A stretch of 64,000 nucleotides of DNA, taken from NCBI RefSeq assembly GCF_014201095.1, contig NZ_JACHDN010000001.1, positions 2,914,001 through 2,978,000 of the forward strand, written 5' to 3'. This DNA comes from Cellulomonas hominis (GTDB taxonomy: Bacteria; Actinomycetota; Actinomycetes; Actinomycetales; Cellulomonadaceae). The notes beneath the pieces were generated by a model, which had not been told where the DNA came from, searched no databases, and saw nothing but the letters and a program-made list of their open reading frames with translations. The position numbers and the translations under genes were made by a program. Positions 1 through 9,101 of this stretch are shown piece after piece (the first letter of the stretch is position 1; each line of letters begins with the position of its first letter).

Positions 1-282
1 CTCGAGACCTACTCCGCGTCGTACCTCCGGTTCGTGTGGGGCGTCGCCGCCTCGGCGACGATGATCTTCTACGCCCTGTGGGCGTTCGACCTGGACCGCG
101 AGTACCCGATCTGGCCGCAGCTCTCGGTCGCGCCGCTCGCGGTGGCGCTGCTGCGGTACGCCGTGGACATCGACCGCGGCGCCGCCGGCGAGCCCGAGTC
201 GATCGTGCTCGGCGACCGCGTCCTGCAGCTGCTCGGCGTGATCTGGCTCGTGCTGTTCACCGTGGGGGTCGTGCTCGGGTGA
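1..282 (+). CDS. Decaprenyl-phosphate phosphoribosyltransferase (DPPR synthase), C-terminal part
   Basis: This is an open frame entering from the left edge; 93 residues are visible. It matches the end of UbiA-superfamily prenyltransferases that transfer phosphoribose from PRPP to decaprenyl phosphate, the first step towards decaprenyl-phospho-arabinose or -ribose donors for wall polymers. Visible signs are two or three hydrophobic helices and the family-like stretch YLRFVWG followed by LWAFD and YAVDIDRG. The prenyl- and Mg-binding Asp-rich motifs lie outside the window. The stop overlaps the next start by 4 bp (GTGA), so it is probably translationally coupled to the flippase. An in-frame GTG at 34 is only an internal codon. 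The assignment rests on this C-terminal pattern and on context. Confidence 0.75.
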   Translation, partial: LETYSASYLRFVWGVAASATMIFYALWAFDLDREYPIWPQLSVAPLAVALLRYAVDIDRGAAGEPESIVLGDRVLQLLGVIWLVLFTVGVVLG

Positions 283-1607
283 GGCGTGCGGCGCCGGCCG
301 GGCTCGTCGCCCTGGCCTGGGTGGTGGTGGGGAGCGGGCTGTCCGGCCTGGCGACCTACGTGCTGCTGGTCGTCGTGGCGCGCGCCGTGGGACCCGTCGC
401 CTACGGCGACTTCTCGGTGTTCTGGACGTTCGTGGTGGTGGTCTCGCTGGGCGGCTTCCTGCCGGTCGAGCAGCTCACGGCGCGGACGGTGGGACGCCGC
501 CTGGCCGTCGGCCTCAGCCCCGGCAGCGCCCTGCGCGACGGCGTCCGCTCGGGGTCGCTCGTGGCGGGCGTCGTCCTCGCGGCCGGGGTCGTCCTGCTGG
601 TCGCGCAACCGGGCGTCCCCGACCCGCGGCTCGTCGTCCTGGTCCCGGTCGTGGTCGCGGGCTTCGTGGTGCAGTTCGCGGCCCGGGGGGTGCTGGCCGG
701 GGTCCGTGACCTGCGCGGCTACGCCGCCGTGCTCGTCACCGACGCCGGCGTCCGCGCCGTCGTCGCCGCCGTGCTGTGGGCGGGCGGCGTGACCTCCGTC
801 CTGCCGTACATGGTCGGCGTCACGGCCTCGTGCGTCGCGTGCGCGCTCGTCGGCCTGGTGCTCGCCCGCCGTGCGCGGCCGCCTGCGGCCGGCCCCGCGG
901 CCGCGCCGGACGACGTCGCCGCGCCGGGGACGGACGACCGGATCACCACGCGGGCGCTGGTCCCGCTGGTGGTCGCTGCGTCGTGCATGCAGCTGCTGCT
1001 GAACAGCGGCGTCCTCCTCGCCCGTGCGGTCCCCGACGCCCAGGCCGCGCTGGCGGGGGTGATCCTGGCGGTGCTCACGCTCGTCCGCCTGCCGGTCTTC
1101 GTGTTCCAGGCGGCCCAGGCGGGCTACGTGTCCCGCGTGGCGGCGCTGCACCGGACGCGCGACGGCGCCGGCCTGCGCCGCCTCGTCGCGCTCATCGGCG
1201 GCGTCGTCGCGGTGGTCGCCGGCGTGACCCTCGTGACCGCGGCGACGATCGGGCCGCAGCTGGTCCGCTGGGTGTTCGGCGCCGGCTACGACGTCGAGCG
1301 AGGCGCGGTCGTCCTCGTGGCGGTGGGCGTCGCGGGCTACCTCGCCGCCTCGGTGCTGAACGACCTCGCGGTCGCGCTCGGTGCGCACCGCGCGGTGGTG
1401 GTCGCGTGGCCGGCGGCCGTCGTCGTCGCCGCCGGGTCGCTCCTGCTCGCCCGCGGTTCGGCGACGTGGGCGTGCACCCTGCCCCTCGCCGTGGGCGCCG
1501 CGACTGCGGCGCTCGTCCTCGGGCCCGTCGTCGCGTCCCGCGTGCGGTCCGTCCTGTCCCTGCCACCCGGCCCCGGCGGCCCGAAGGAGGTCGATGAGCG
1601 TGCGTGA
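279..1607 (+). CDS. Polysaccharide flippase-like multi-pass membrane protein (Wzx/MOP type)
   Basis: The protein has 442 residues and about 12 predicted hydrophobic helices running from residue 8 to the C terminus, with few charged residues outside short loops (an Arg/Pro/Ala-rich loop near residues 190-215). Length and topology fit the MOP superfamily of lipid-linked oligosaccharide flippases. It begins with GTG inside the stop of the DPPR synthase gene. The same frame is open further upstream, but that part overlaps the UbiA gene and is a shadow. It ends 14 nt inside the following glycosyltransferase, so the three genes look like one operon. The probable role is to move an undecaprenyl- or decaprenyl-linked glycan across the membrane. 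The substrate is unknown. Confidence 0.7.
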   Translation: MRRAAPAGLVALAWVVVGSGLSGLATYVLLVVVARAVGPVAYGDFSVFWTFVVVVSLGGFLPVEQLTARTVGRRLAVGLSPGSALRDGVRSGSLVAGVVLAAGVVLLVAQPGVPDPRLVVLVPVVVAGFVVQFAARGVLAGVRDLRGYAAVLVTDAGVRAVVAAVLWAGGVTSVLPYMVGVTASCVACALVGLVLARRARPPAAGPAAAPDDVAAPGTDDRITTRALVPLVVAASCMQLLLNSGVLLARAVPDAQAALAGVILAVLTLVRLPVFVFQAAQAGYVSRVAALHRTRDGAGLRRLVALIGGVVAVVAGVTLVTAATIGPQLVRWVFGAGYDVERGAVVLVAVGVAGYLAASVLNDLAVALGAHRAVVVAWPAAVVVAAGSLLLARGSATWACTLPLAVGAATAALVLGPVVASRVRSVLSLPPGPGGPKEVDERA

Positions 1608-2727
1608 ACCGGTGTACGACGTCGTCGTCGCGCTGAACTACTACGCCCCGTACGTGTCGGGCGTGACGGAGGCGGCCCGGATGACGGCCGAGGGCTGGGC
1701 CGCGCGCGGGTACCGGGTGCTGGTCGTCGCCGGGCACCACGACCCGGCGACCCCGGCGCGGGAGGTCGTCAACGGGGTGCGCGTCATCCGCACGCCCGTG
1801 GTCGCCCGGATCGGCAAGGGCACCATCAGCCCGGCGTTCGTGCCGACCGTGGCGCGGTGGGCCCGGCGGGCCCGCCTGCTGCACCTGCACCTCCCGATGC
1901 TCGAGGCGGGCGCCATCGCGGCGGCGACCCGCGGCACGCCGCTGCTCGTGACGTACCAGTGCGACGTGACGCTGCCCCCGGGTCTGTTCAACGCCGTGCA
2001 GGTCCGGGGCCTCGACCTCTCGCACCGGATCGCGCTGCGCGCGGCGGACGCCGTGGCGGTGACCAGCGACGACTACGCCCGGTCCAGCCGGCTGTGGCCC
2101 GCCATGGCGGGGCGCACCGTCGAGGTGCCGGCGCCGGCGCGGGACCGCTCGGGCGGCTCCCCGACGTTCCGGGACGGGCCCGGCCCGCACGTCGGGTTCG
2201 TCGGGCGCATCGTCGAGGAGAAGGGGCTGGAGTTCCTCGTCGACGGCTTCCGTGCCGTTCCGGACCCCGCGGCGCGCCTGCTGCTGGCGGGCGACTTCGC
2301 GAAGGTGGCCGGCGGCAGCGTGATCGAGAAGGTCCGGGCGCGCATCGGGGACGACCCGCGGATCCGCGTGCTCGGCTTCGTCGCGGACGAGGAGCTCCCC
2401 GACTTCTACGCGTCGCTCGACGTGCTCGCCCTGCCGTCGATCAACTCGCTGGAGGCCTTCGGGATCGTCCAGGTCGAGGCGATGATGCAGGGCGTCCCGG
2501 TGATCGCCTCCGACCTCCCGGGCGTGCGGATGCCCGTGCGGCACACCGGCTTCGGGCGCGAGGTGCCCCGGCGGGACGCCGCCGCCATCACGCGGGCGGT
2601 CGAGGAGCTCCGCGCCGACCCGCCCGACCGCGCGGAGGGGCAGCGCCGGGCGCTCGCGCGCTACGCGCTGGACGTCGTGCTCGACGAGCACGTGCGCCTG
2701 CTGGAGAGCCTCGCGCTGCCGCGCTGA
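1594..2727 (+). CDS. Glycosyltransferase family 4 (GT-B)
   Basis: This is a 377-residue GT-B protein. The N-terminal domain has the NYYAPYVSGV stretch typical of GT4 acceptor loops (about residues 12-21). The C-terminal domain carries GFVGRIVEEKG, a GT4 signature at the start of the nucleotide-sugar domain, and the E-x7-E region EAFGIVQVE followed by AMMQGVPVIASD. It probably transfers a sugar from a nucleotide donor to a lipid-linked glycan on the cytoplasmic face. AAGGAGG lies at 1584-1590, and the start could be ATG 1594 or the in-frame GTG 1600, which has the better spacing. It overlaps the flippase end by 14 nt. A GC hairpin follows at 2741-2760. Confidence 0.85.
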   Translation: MSVREPVYDVVVALNYYAPYVSGVTEAARMTAEGWAARGYRVLVVAGHHDPATPAREVVNGVRVIRTPVVARIGKGTISPAFVPTVARWARRARLLHLHLPMLEAGAIAAATRGTPLLVTYQCDVTLPPGLFNAVQVRGLDLSHRIALRAADAVAVTSDDYARSSRLWPAMAGRTVEVPAPARDRSGGSPTFRDGPGPHVGFVGRIVEEKGLEFLVDGFRAVPDPAARLLLAGDFAKVAGGSVIEKVRARIGDDPRIRVLGFVADEELPDFYASLDVLALPSINSLEAFGIVQVEAMMQGVPVIASDLPGVRMPVRHTGFGREVPRRDAAAITRAVEELRADPPDRAEGQRRALARYALDVVLDEHVRLLESLALPR

Positions 2728-2740
2728 GGCGCGGGGCGGT

Positions 2741-2760
2741 GCCGGGGCGGCGGCCCCGGC
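2741..2760. terminator. GC hairpin between convergent genes
   Basis: GCCGGGGC pairs with GCCCCGGC around a GGCG loop, filling the gap between the plus-strand GT4 stop and the minus-strand FkbM stop. There is no T tract. It could act as a terminator or mRNA 3' end in both directions. Confidence 0.45.
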
Positions 2761-3870
2761 TCAGCGGCTGCGCAGGCGCTGAGCCACCCGGCCCACCAGC
2801 CCCCGCTCGCGCGCGGCCAGCTGCTCGCTCGTCCGGTCGAGCTCGGCCTCCGCCGCCGCGAGCCGCACCTGCAGGTCCTCGATCAGCGCGTGCCGCTGCC
2901 GGGAGAGGTCCTCGGTGGCGCGCTGGTGCTCGCGCGTGGCCTCGAGCTCGTCGAGGACGCGCTGCAGGTCGGGCTCGACCTCGCCGAAGTAGGACTCCTT
3001 GTATCGGGCGTGGCTCATGGCGATCGTCGCGCCGCGGTCGCGGTCGTCGAACGAGACGACGACGAGGCCGTCACCGCTGTAGGACTCGCCGACCGTGTGC
3101 TCGGCGAGGACGTGCCCGCCGAGCTCGTCGATCCGGGCGAGGGCCTCCTGGTGGGTGGTCGCCCGGCCGGAGATCATCCGGTGGTGCGTCGAGATGACCA
3201 TGAACCGGATGCGGCCCGCCCGGACGAGGCCGTCGATGCTGTCGAGGAGGTCGCGCTCGAACCCCTGGATGTCCGCGAGGACGACGGAGGCCCGGGCGAC
3301 GCCGGTCTCGTCCATGAGGGACTCGAGCGTGTACACGGGGACGGTCACCGTCTCGCCGGTGCTCTCAGCCTCGAACGAGGCCTCGGTACCCGCCTCGCCG
3401 CCGATCGCCCCGGTGACGAAGGTCGCGTCCATCCCGTTGATCGCCATGTTGCGCCGGCCGACCTCGAGGTACGCCGGGTCCGGCTCCATGCCGACCGAGC
3501 GGCCGCCGGTGCGCTGCTGGAACCACATGCTGTAGTACGACCAGTAGCAGCCGAGCTCGACGATGACCGGCTCGTCCTCCTGCTCCGCGACGCGCTCCAG
3601 CACGTCCGCGAACGCCACCTCCTCCTGGGGCTCGTGGTGCCCCTGGAGCCCGGTGATGATCTCGGTGGTCCAGGTCCCCAGGTAGCCGCCCTCGAGGACG
3701 AGCAGGCCGTTGTGCATGCGCTGCACGCGTGACCCGTCGTCGAGCGTCAGCACCTCGCCGGCGCCCTCCACCTTCGGGAGGCGGTCGGTGTCCCGGCAGG
3801 AGATGGTCATCGCGACCCGCCGCGCGTGGTCCGCGGCGATCTCCTCCGGGGTGGGGCCCGTCTGCGTCAT
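2761..3870 (-). CDS. FkbM-type SAM-dependent methyltransferase with C-terminal coiled coil
   Basis: The protein has 369 residues. SAM-binding motif I is IVELGCYWS (about residues 103-111), then VGMEPDP (126-132), a loop like the family's second motif. VLADIQGFE (197-205) corresponds to the KIDVEGFE motif of FkbM methyltransferases. Residues about 305-355 are rich in Glu/Arg/Leu heptads, indicating a coiled coil often seen in glycan-modifying enzymes that sit on membrane-bound assembly complexes. It follows the Wzt-like gene by 28 nt on the same strand, so it probably belongs to the wzm-wzt unit and O-methylates the exported glycan, possibly to cap the chain. The acceptor is unknown. Confidence 0.8.
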   Translation of the reverse strand: MTQTGPTPEEIAADHARRVAMTISCRDTDRLPKVEGAGEVLTLDDGSRVQRMHNGLLVLEGGYLGTWTTEIITGLQGHHEPQEEVAFADVLERVAEQEDEPVIVELGCYWSYYSMWFQQRTGGRSVGMEPDPAYLEVGRRNMAINGMDATFVTGAIGGEAGTEASFEAESTGETVTVPVYTLESLMDETGVARASVVLADIQGFERDLLDSIDGLVRAGRIRFMVISTHHRMISGRATTHQEALARIDELGGHVLAEHTVGESYSGDGLVVVSFDDRDRGATIAMSHARYKESYFGEVEPDLQRVLDELEATREHQRATEDLSRQRHALIEDLQVRLAAAEAELDRTSEQLAARERGLVGRVAQRLRSR

Positions 3871-3898
3871 GTCGGTTCTCCGGTGTGCGTCGTCGCGG

Positions 3899-5146
3899 TC
3901 AGGCGGAGGTCACGCTGAACGTCGGCTTCGTCCAGACGATCCCGATGCTCGAGTCGTCCGTCACCGACGAGAGCAGGGCCCCCTCGCGCAGGCGGTGGAG
4001 CTCGATGCCGTTCTCCGCGGAGATCGCCGCGTGCAGCACGAGGCTGGTGTCGCCGATCCAGAGCGAGGGCAGGTCGAACTCGAACGTCTGCGTGCCGATC
4101 ACCGTCGGGATGCTGATGCCGAGCAGCTTGGAGTTCGTACCGTAGAGCAGATTCCCGGCGGTGTCCTCCATCGCGATGCCGACGTAGCCGTTGACCACGG
4201 GGGCGTCGGCGTGCACCGTCACGCGCACGCGGATGCCCTCCCCGGGACGCAGCACCTCGGTCGGGCTGCCGTCGGACGCGTGCACGGCGAGGGACACGAC
4301 CTCGGCCGTCGGCGTGGGGGGTGCCAGGGTCACCGCGGCCTGCTCGGCCTCGGCCTCGGCCTGCGCCTGCGCCGCGCGCTCGAGCTCGTGGGCCACGTCG
4401 TCCTGGCGCATCTGGTCGTACTCCTCGCGCAGGGCGCGGAGCGAGTCGCGGGGGGCGCCGTCGGCGATCACCGTGCCGTGGTCCAGGACGACGGCACGGT
4501 CGCAGACCTCGAGCACCTGGTTGAGCGAGTGGGTCACCAGGACGATGGTGCGACCCTCGTGCTGGAACGCGCGGATGCGGTCCATGCACTTGCGCTGGAA
4601 CGCCTCGTCGCCCACCGCCAGGACCTCGTCGACCAGCAGCACGTCGGGGTCGACGTGGATGGCGACGGCGAACGCCAGGCGCACGTACATGCCCGACGAG
4701 TAGAACTTCACCTGGGTGTCGATGAACCGCTCGATGCCGGAGAAGTCGACGATCGCGTCGAAGTGGCGCTCGGTCTCCTGGCGGGACAGCCCGAGGATCG
4801 ACGCGTTGAGGTAGATGTTCTCCCGGCCCGTCAGGTCGGGGTGGAAGCCTGCGCCGAGCTCCAGCAGGGCCGCGAGGCGCCCGCGCAGCATGACCGACCC
4901 GGTGGTCGGCTGGATGATGCCGCCGACGGTCTTGAGCAGGGTCGACTTGCCCGAGCCGTTCGGCCCGATGAGGCCGACGGTGCTGCCGGCCTCGATGTCG
5001 AAGGAGACGTCGCGCAGCGCCCAGAAGTCCTCCTTGTGGAGGTTCGAGCGCCGCAGGTTGACGACGCGCTCCTTGAGCGACTTCTCCTTGCGGATGACGA
5101 ACCGCTTGGAGACGTTCTGGATCGAGATCACATCGGGGCGCGACAT
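3899..5146 (-). CDS. wzt: Polysaccharide ABC exporter ATPase with Wzt-like C-terminal domain
   Basis: This 415-residue protein has an N-terminal ATPase with Walker A GPNGSGKST (61-69), the degenerate signature YSSGM (149-153) typical of the polysaccharide/TagH class, and Walker B LLVDE (170-174) followed by VLAVGDEAFQ. Residues about 240-275 form an Ala/Glu-rich helical linker. The last roughly 130 residues look like the beta-sandwich carbohydrate-binding domain that lets Wzt recognise a modified chain end. The start is the ATG overlapping the permease stop (TGATG); longer upstream frames are shadows. With the permease it would export a complete lipid-linked polysaccharide. The FkbM gene downstream could supply the chain-end mark read by this domain. 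Confidence 0.9.
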   Translation of the reverse strand: MSRPDVISIQNVSKRFVIRKEKSLKERVVNLRRSNLHKEDFWALRDVSFDIEAGSTVGLIGPNGSGKSTLLKTVGGIIQPTTGSVMLRGRLAALLELGAGFHPDLTGRENIYLNASILGLSRQETERHFDAIVDFSGIERFIDTQVKFYSSGMYVRLAFAVAIHVDPDVLLVDEVLAVGDEAFQRKCMDRIRAFQHEGRTIVLVTHSLNQVLEVCDRAVVLDHGTVIADGAPRDSLRALREEYDQMRQDDVAHELERAAQAQAEAEAEQAAVTLAPPTPTAEVVSLAVHASDGSPTEVLRPGEGIRVRVTVHADAPVVNGYVGIAMEDTAGNLLYGTNSKLLGISIPTVIGTQTFEFDLPSLWIGDTSLVLHAAISAENGIELHRLREGALLSSVTDDSSIGIVWTKPTFSVTSA

Positions 5147-6051
5147 CACAGCTCCTGGGCGAAGTTGCTCTGGAGGCGGCCGAACAGGCGCTGCGCGATC
5201 CAGAGGAGGAGGAGGCCGACCGCGAGCGCGATCCCGAGCATCCCCGCGAGGTGCGGCAGCTCGGTCTGCGTCGAGCCGGCGACCCAGAACGTGCGCTGGA
5301 AGCCGATGACGACGAGCGTGATGGGGTTCGCGAGGTACAGGTCGCCGAGGATCGTCCCGCCGATGCGGCCCTCGACCAGCGCCCACGAGTAGACGATCGG
5401 CGACGCCCACATCATCACCATGATGGCGATCTCGACGAGGTACTGGACGTCGCGCAGGTAGACGTTCGCGGCCGCGAGGACCAGCGCGGAGGCCGTGGCG
5501 TAGACCAGGAGCACCGCGAGGGACAGCGGCAGGTACAGCCAGCGGCTTCCCGTGGGGAACTCGCCGGCCACGACGGTGGCCACCGTGAGGATGCCGAGCT
5601 GGATCACGAAGTTCACCAGCGAGGACCCGACGACGCTGAGCGGGAAGATCTCGCGCGGGAGGTACACCTTCTTGACCAGCCCGGAGTTCGCGACGACGGA
5701 CGCCGTCCCGGTCGTGATGATCTCCGAGAACAGCCCCCAGGCCGTCAGGCCGGTGAAGACGAAGATCGCGAAGCTCGGGATCTGGCGCTCGGCCTCGAGG
5801 AACTTGCCGAGGGCGATGTAGTAGACGAGCAGCATCGCCAGCGGCCGCATCAGGCTCCAGAAGAAGCCGAGGACGGAGTCCTTGTACTTCGCCTTGAGCT
5901 CGCGGCGGACGAGCAGGCCCAGGAGCTCGCGGTGGTCGGCGATCTCCCGGATGGACGAGAGCGTGCCGCGGAAGAACCCGGGTCGCGGGCCGGCGAGCCG
6001 CATCGGCTCCTGCTCGAGCTCCGCGAAGCGCTCGGTGCTGGTTGTGCTCAT
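5146..6051 (-). CDS. wzm: Polysaccharide ABC exporter permease (ABC-2 type)
   Basis: The 301-residue membrane protein has the family opening REIADHRELLGLLVRRELK and the hallmark KYKDSVLGFFWSLMRPL (about residues 49-65), then six hydrophobic helices. It pairs with the overlapping ATPase to export a polyprenyl-linked polysaccharide. ATG 6051 is chosen because AGGGGA lies just upstream; an in-frame ATG at 6063 would overlap that site. A TACACT -10 box at 6108-6113 would start this operon with a leader of about 50 nt. This system is separate from the two Wzx-like flippases in the window. Confidence 0.9.
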   Translation of the reverse strand: MSTTSTERFAELEQEPMRLAGPRPGFFRGTLSSIREIADHRELLGLLVRRELKAKYKDSVLGFFWSLMRPLAMLLVYYIALGKFLEAERQIPSFAIFVFTGLTAWGLFSEIITTGTASVVANSGLVKKVYLPREIFPLSVVGSSLVNFVIQLGILTVATVVAGEFPTGSRWLYLPLSLAVLLVYATASALVLAAANVYLRDVQYLVEIAIMVMMWASPIVYSWALVEGRIGGTILGDLYLANPITLVVIGFQRTFWVAGSTQTELPHLAGMLGIALAVGLLLLWIAQRLFGRLQSNFAQEL

Positions 6052-6107
6052 TGTTCCCCTCATCGGATCGGTGCGACGGGCGCGTTCGGCGCCCCGCACC
6101 GGCGTCG

Positions 6108-6113
6108 AGTGTA
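6108..6113 (-). promoter_or_regulatory. -10 box TACACT upstream of wzm
   Basis: TACACT on the minus strand lies about 57 nt before the wzm ATG in the 73-nt gap after the upstream glycosyltransferase gene. I see no clear -35. It fits the TAnnnT pattern seen at other starts in this window. Confidence 0.35.
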
Positions 6114-6124
6114 TGCGGCGCGGG

Positions 6125-7579
6125 TCAGCCGGCCGTGCGGCTTCCCTCGGCCAGCTCGGCCCAGAGGTCGTCGGCGTAGTCCTGCCACGTCCGCGCGACC
6201 GCCCGCGGCGTGCGCCCGGCCGGCCGGCCGGGACGCACGAACGGGCGGATCGCCTCCGCCAGCGAGGTCGAGTCGTCCGGGTCGGTGACCGCCCCCTCGC
6301 CGACCGAGACCGGCGGCCGGCCGTGCGGCCCGCCGAGCACGGGCACGCCCAGCGCCCGCGCGACGAGGCTGTGCAGGCCGATCGGGTCGTGCTGCGGCAC
6401 GTCGACGAGGCACCGGGCGCGCTCGAGGACCGCACGGAGCTGCGTCGCGTCCGTCCCGTCGAGGACCGCCACCGGGCACCCGGCCTCCCGCAGCCGCGTG
6501 ATCTGGCGCTCGAGCGCGGCGGGGGCGTCCCGGCGGTACCCCAGCAGGACGAGCTGGAAGTGCAGCCCGGACCGCCACAGGGTGTTCGCCGCCCGCAGGA
6601 CGAGGAGCTGGTTGCCGCGCGGGCCCAGCCCCCCGGCCGACACCAGGAGCGGCAGCGGGTCGGCGTCGACGTCGCGCACCCGGCCGTCGGTCCCGTGGCC
6701 GTCCGGCACCTCGTCGGCCAGGGGGACCGTGACGACCTCCGGCCCGGCGAGGTCGAGCGTGCGCACCATCTCGCGCCAGCCCTCGTACTCCTCGGCCGCC
6801 ACCGGCCCGACGGCCGCGAGCCGGCCGACGTGCCGCAGCACGGTCAGCGCGTGCGCCGCACCCGCGGCCTCCGCGGGGGTGCGGTCGTTGCAGGTGATCG
6901 CCGGCTCGCCGAACCCGATCGCCCCGGAGCGGACCGCGCCGTGCTCGACGAGGGCCCGGGCCCGGGCCGCCGCGTCGGCGTCCGTGGGGGCGCGCAGCAC
7001 GACGACGGGCACCTGCCACGGCACCACGACGAGGCGCGGCCCGGGGGTGTCGTCCTCGTCGTCTTCGTCGGGGCCGGCGCCCAGCGCGTCGGGGGAGCGG
7101 TCGACCAGGGCGGTGCCGGACCGGGCCCACGCGACGGTCCGCGCGTCGCTGCGCGAGCGCCACGCGGCGACGACCTGGTCCACGACGATCCCGGAGCCCA
7201 GCTCGTCGGCCGCGCCGTCGGACCGGCCGACGTCGACCAGCGTGCGGTCGCGCTCGACGACCACCTCGACGTCGGCGACGGCGCGTCCGGCCAGGCGGTC
7301 GAGGAGCGCCGCGGGGCCGTCCGCCCGCAGCAGCCGCACGTCGGCCACGGTCTCGGCGGACGTGGGCAGCACGCCGCACAGCACGGCGGCGGTGAACCAC
7401 ACCTCGGCCGGGGTCGCCGCCGCGAGCCGGGCCCGCAGGGCGTCCGGGGCCGGGCCGGCGGGCGCGGGGTCGCCGGGAGCCGCCAGGTGGGCGAGGACGA
7501 CGGCCGCGCGCGCACCGAGCAGCCCCGCGGTCGCCCGGGTCGGGGCGTCGGCGGCGGTGGCGGTGGTGCGGCTAGGCAC
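6125..7579 (-). CDS. Degenerate GT4-like protein, paralogue of the upstream glycosyltransferase
   Basis: The protein has 484 residues. The C-terminal half aligns by eye with the preceding gene product: both have a G-N/S-Q turn at the start of the GT-B donor domain and end with W-x-DYA-x-x-LWA-x-L. The donor-site motif is different: where the sibling has HEGFGLPVAES, this protein has HDPIGLHSLVA, so both acidic residues of E-x7-E are lost. The N-terminal half is unlike standard GT4 proteins and contains an acidic DEDDEDD run. GTG 7579 overlaps the sibling's stop by 8 nt. It may be a non-catalytic partner of the sibling or a divergent enzyme. I cannot name a substrate. Confidence 0.6.
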   Translation of the reverse strand: MPSRTTATAADAPTRATAGLLGARAAVVLAHLAAPGDPAPAGPAPDALRARLAAATPAEVWFTAAVLCGVLPTSAETVADVRLLRADGPAALLDRLAGRAVADVEVVVERDRTLVDVGRSDGAADELGSGIVVDQVVAAWRSRSDARTVAWARSGTALVDRSPDALGAGPDEDDEDDTPGPRLVVVPWQVPVVVLRAPTDADAAARARALVEHGAVRSGAIGFGEPAITCNDRTPAEAAGAAHALTVLRHVGRLAAVGPVAAEEYEGWREMVRTLDLAGPEVVTVPLADEVPDGHGTDGRVRDVDADPLPLLVSAGGLGPRGNQLLVLRAANTLWRSGLHFQLVLLGYRRDAPAALERQITRLREAGCPVAVLDGTDATQLRAVLERARCLVDVPQHDPIGLHSLVARALGVPVLGGPHGRPPVSVGEGAVTDPDDSTSLAEAIRPFVRPGRPAGRTPRAVARTWQDYADDLWAELAEGSRTAG

Positions 7580-9101
7580 GGGGTCCTCCGGGCAGCTCGA
7601 GGTCGGCCCAGAGCTGGGCCGCGTAGTCGTCCCAGGAGCGCGGGACCCGGGCGAGGGCCTCCTCCCGGAGTGCCGTCACGAGGTCGTCCTCGGTCAGGAG
7701 GCGGCGCATGGCGCGCACGATGTCGTCGTCGTCCCGCGGGTCGACGACGAGGCAGCCGCCGTCCGCGGCGATCTCCGCCATCGAGCCGTACCGCGTGGTG
7801 AGGGTGGGGGTCCCGGAGGCGAGCGACTCGGCGACGGGGAGCCCGAAGCCCTCGTGCAGCGAGGGGAAGGCCGAGAAGCGCGCCGTCCGGTACGCCTCGA
7901 CGAGGTCGGCGTCGCTCAGACCGGCCCGGAGGGCCACGCGCCGGCCCCGGGACTGCAGCAGCGCGACGCGAGCGGCGAGGCCGTCGCTGCCCCAGCCCGC
8001 CCGCCCGATCAGCTGCAGCTCGAAGTCCAGCCCCTCGTCCCAGAGCACCTCGGACGCGGCGAGCAGGGCCGCGTGGTTCTTGTGCATCTCCTGGCTGCCG
8101 ACCGCGATGACCAGCGGGACCTCCCGGCCCGGGTCGTGCGTCGCCGCGGCGATCGGCGGCTCCGCGGGCAGGGAGACCTCCACGACGCGGGGCGCGGTCC
8201 GCCCCCGCGCGGCCACCATGCGGGAGACGCCGGCGAACTCGCGGCTCGCCGCGCGGCTGATGCCGGCGATCGTGTCCGCCCGGGTCAGCACGCTGAGGTA
8301 CGAGACGAAGTTGTCCGGCTCGGCCGGCGGGCGCAGGTCCGCGCTCAGCAGCGGGATGGTGTCGTACCCGATGGCGCACAGGCGGGAGCCCGAGAACTCG
8401 GCGAGCGTGTCCACGGCGGGGCACATGGGCGGCAGCACGACCTCCATGAGGACCACGGTGCACCGCCACGGGACGACGAGCCGGAAGTCGCCGCGCGGCA
8501 CCGGGGGCCGGTCCAGGTGGATCTGGTCGTTCCACCGCAGGACGCGGTCCTCCTCGATCGGCTCGAGGGTGCGCATCGCCCAGGACTCGTCGGTCCAGGC
8601 GACCGGGAGCACGGCGTGGTCGCGCACCAGCCGGGGGACCGTCTCGCGCGCGACGCGCTGGATGCCGGTGTGGTGGTCGGCACGGGCGCAGTAGTCGACG
8701 CTCAGGAGGACGCCGTCCTGGACGACGTCCATCTCGTAGGTCGGTGTGCCCCGGGTCCGCGCGATCTCGGCGCCCACGCGGAGCAGCCACATCGCGGCCT
8801 CGCCGACGTCGGAGCCGCGCACGACGTGCACGAGCTCCAGCAGCTCCTCGCGCTCCGGGTAGCAGCTGGTGACCGCCGTCATCGTCAACCACGCCCGCGC
8901 GGTCTCCGGCCGGCCCGCCAGGTCCGAGACGAGCAGGTCCAGCAGGAGGCCCGCGTCCGCCGCGGCGTCGTCGGTGGCCGGGGGGACCTGGTCCAGGAGG
9001 ACGGCGGCCACCGCGCGCAGGCGCTGCCGCAGGGCGGCCACCTCGGGGGTCGTCCCCGTCGCGCCGGAGGTGGCGCGGGCCGGTGCCACGGCGACGCTCA
9101 C
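7572..9101 (-). CDS. Glycosyltransferase family 4 with long N-terminal domain
   Basis: The 509-residue protein has a helical N-terminal segment (about 1-130), then a GT-B fold. The acceptor domain contains the DYCARADHHTGIQRVAR stretch (GIQRV is typical of a GT4 group), and the donor domain has VGSQEMHKNHAALL and HEGFGLPVAESLASGTP, in which the two Glu of E-x7-E are intact. GTG 9101 is chosen because it gives a GTGA overlap with the FkbM-like gene; the frame is open further upstream. It would act in the cytoplasm on a lipid-linked acceptor. It sits between a degenerate FkbM protein and a degenerate copy of itself. Confidence 0.8.
   Translation of the reverse strand: MSVAVAPARATSGATGTTPEVAALRQRLRAVAAVLLDQVPPATDDAAADAGLLLDLLVSDLAGRPETARAWLTMTAVTSCYPEREELLELVHVVRGSDVGEAAMWLLRVGAEIARTRGTPTYEMDVVQDGVLLSVDYCARADHHTGIQRVARETVPRLVRDHAVLPVAWTDESWAMRTLEPIEEDRVLRWNDQIHLDRPPVPRGDFRLVVPWRCTVVLMEVVLPPMCPAVDTLAEFSGSRLCAIGYDTIPLLSADLRPPAEPDNFVSYLSVLTRADTIAGISRAASREFAGVSRMVAARGRTAPRVVEVSLPAEPPIAAATHDPGREVPLVIAVGSQEMHKNHAALLAASEVLWDEGLDFELQLIGRAGWGSDGLAARVALLQSRGRRVALRAGLSDADLVEAYRTARFSAFPSLHEGFGLPVAESLASGTPTLTTRYGSMAEIAADGGCLVVDPRDDDDIVRAMRRLLTEDDLVTALREEALARVPRSWDDYAAQLWADLELPGGPRA

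Noticed and set aside
36..278. N-terminal extension of the flippase frame
   Set aside because: It lies opposite in frame to the UbiA C terminus and is Arg-rich; the GTGA overlap at 279 is the natural start.
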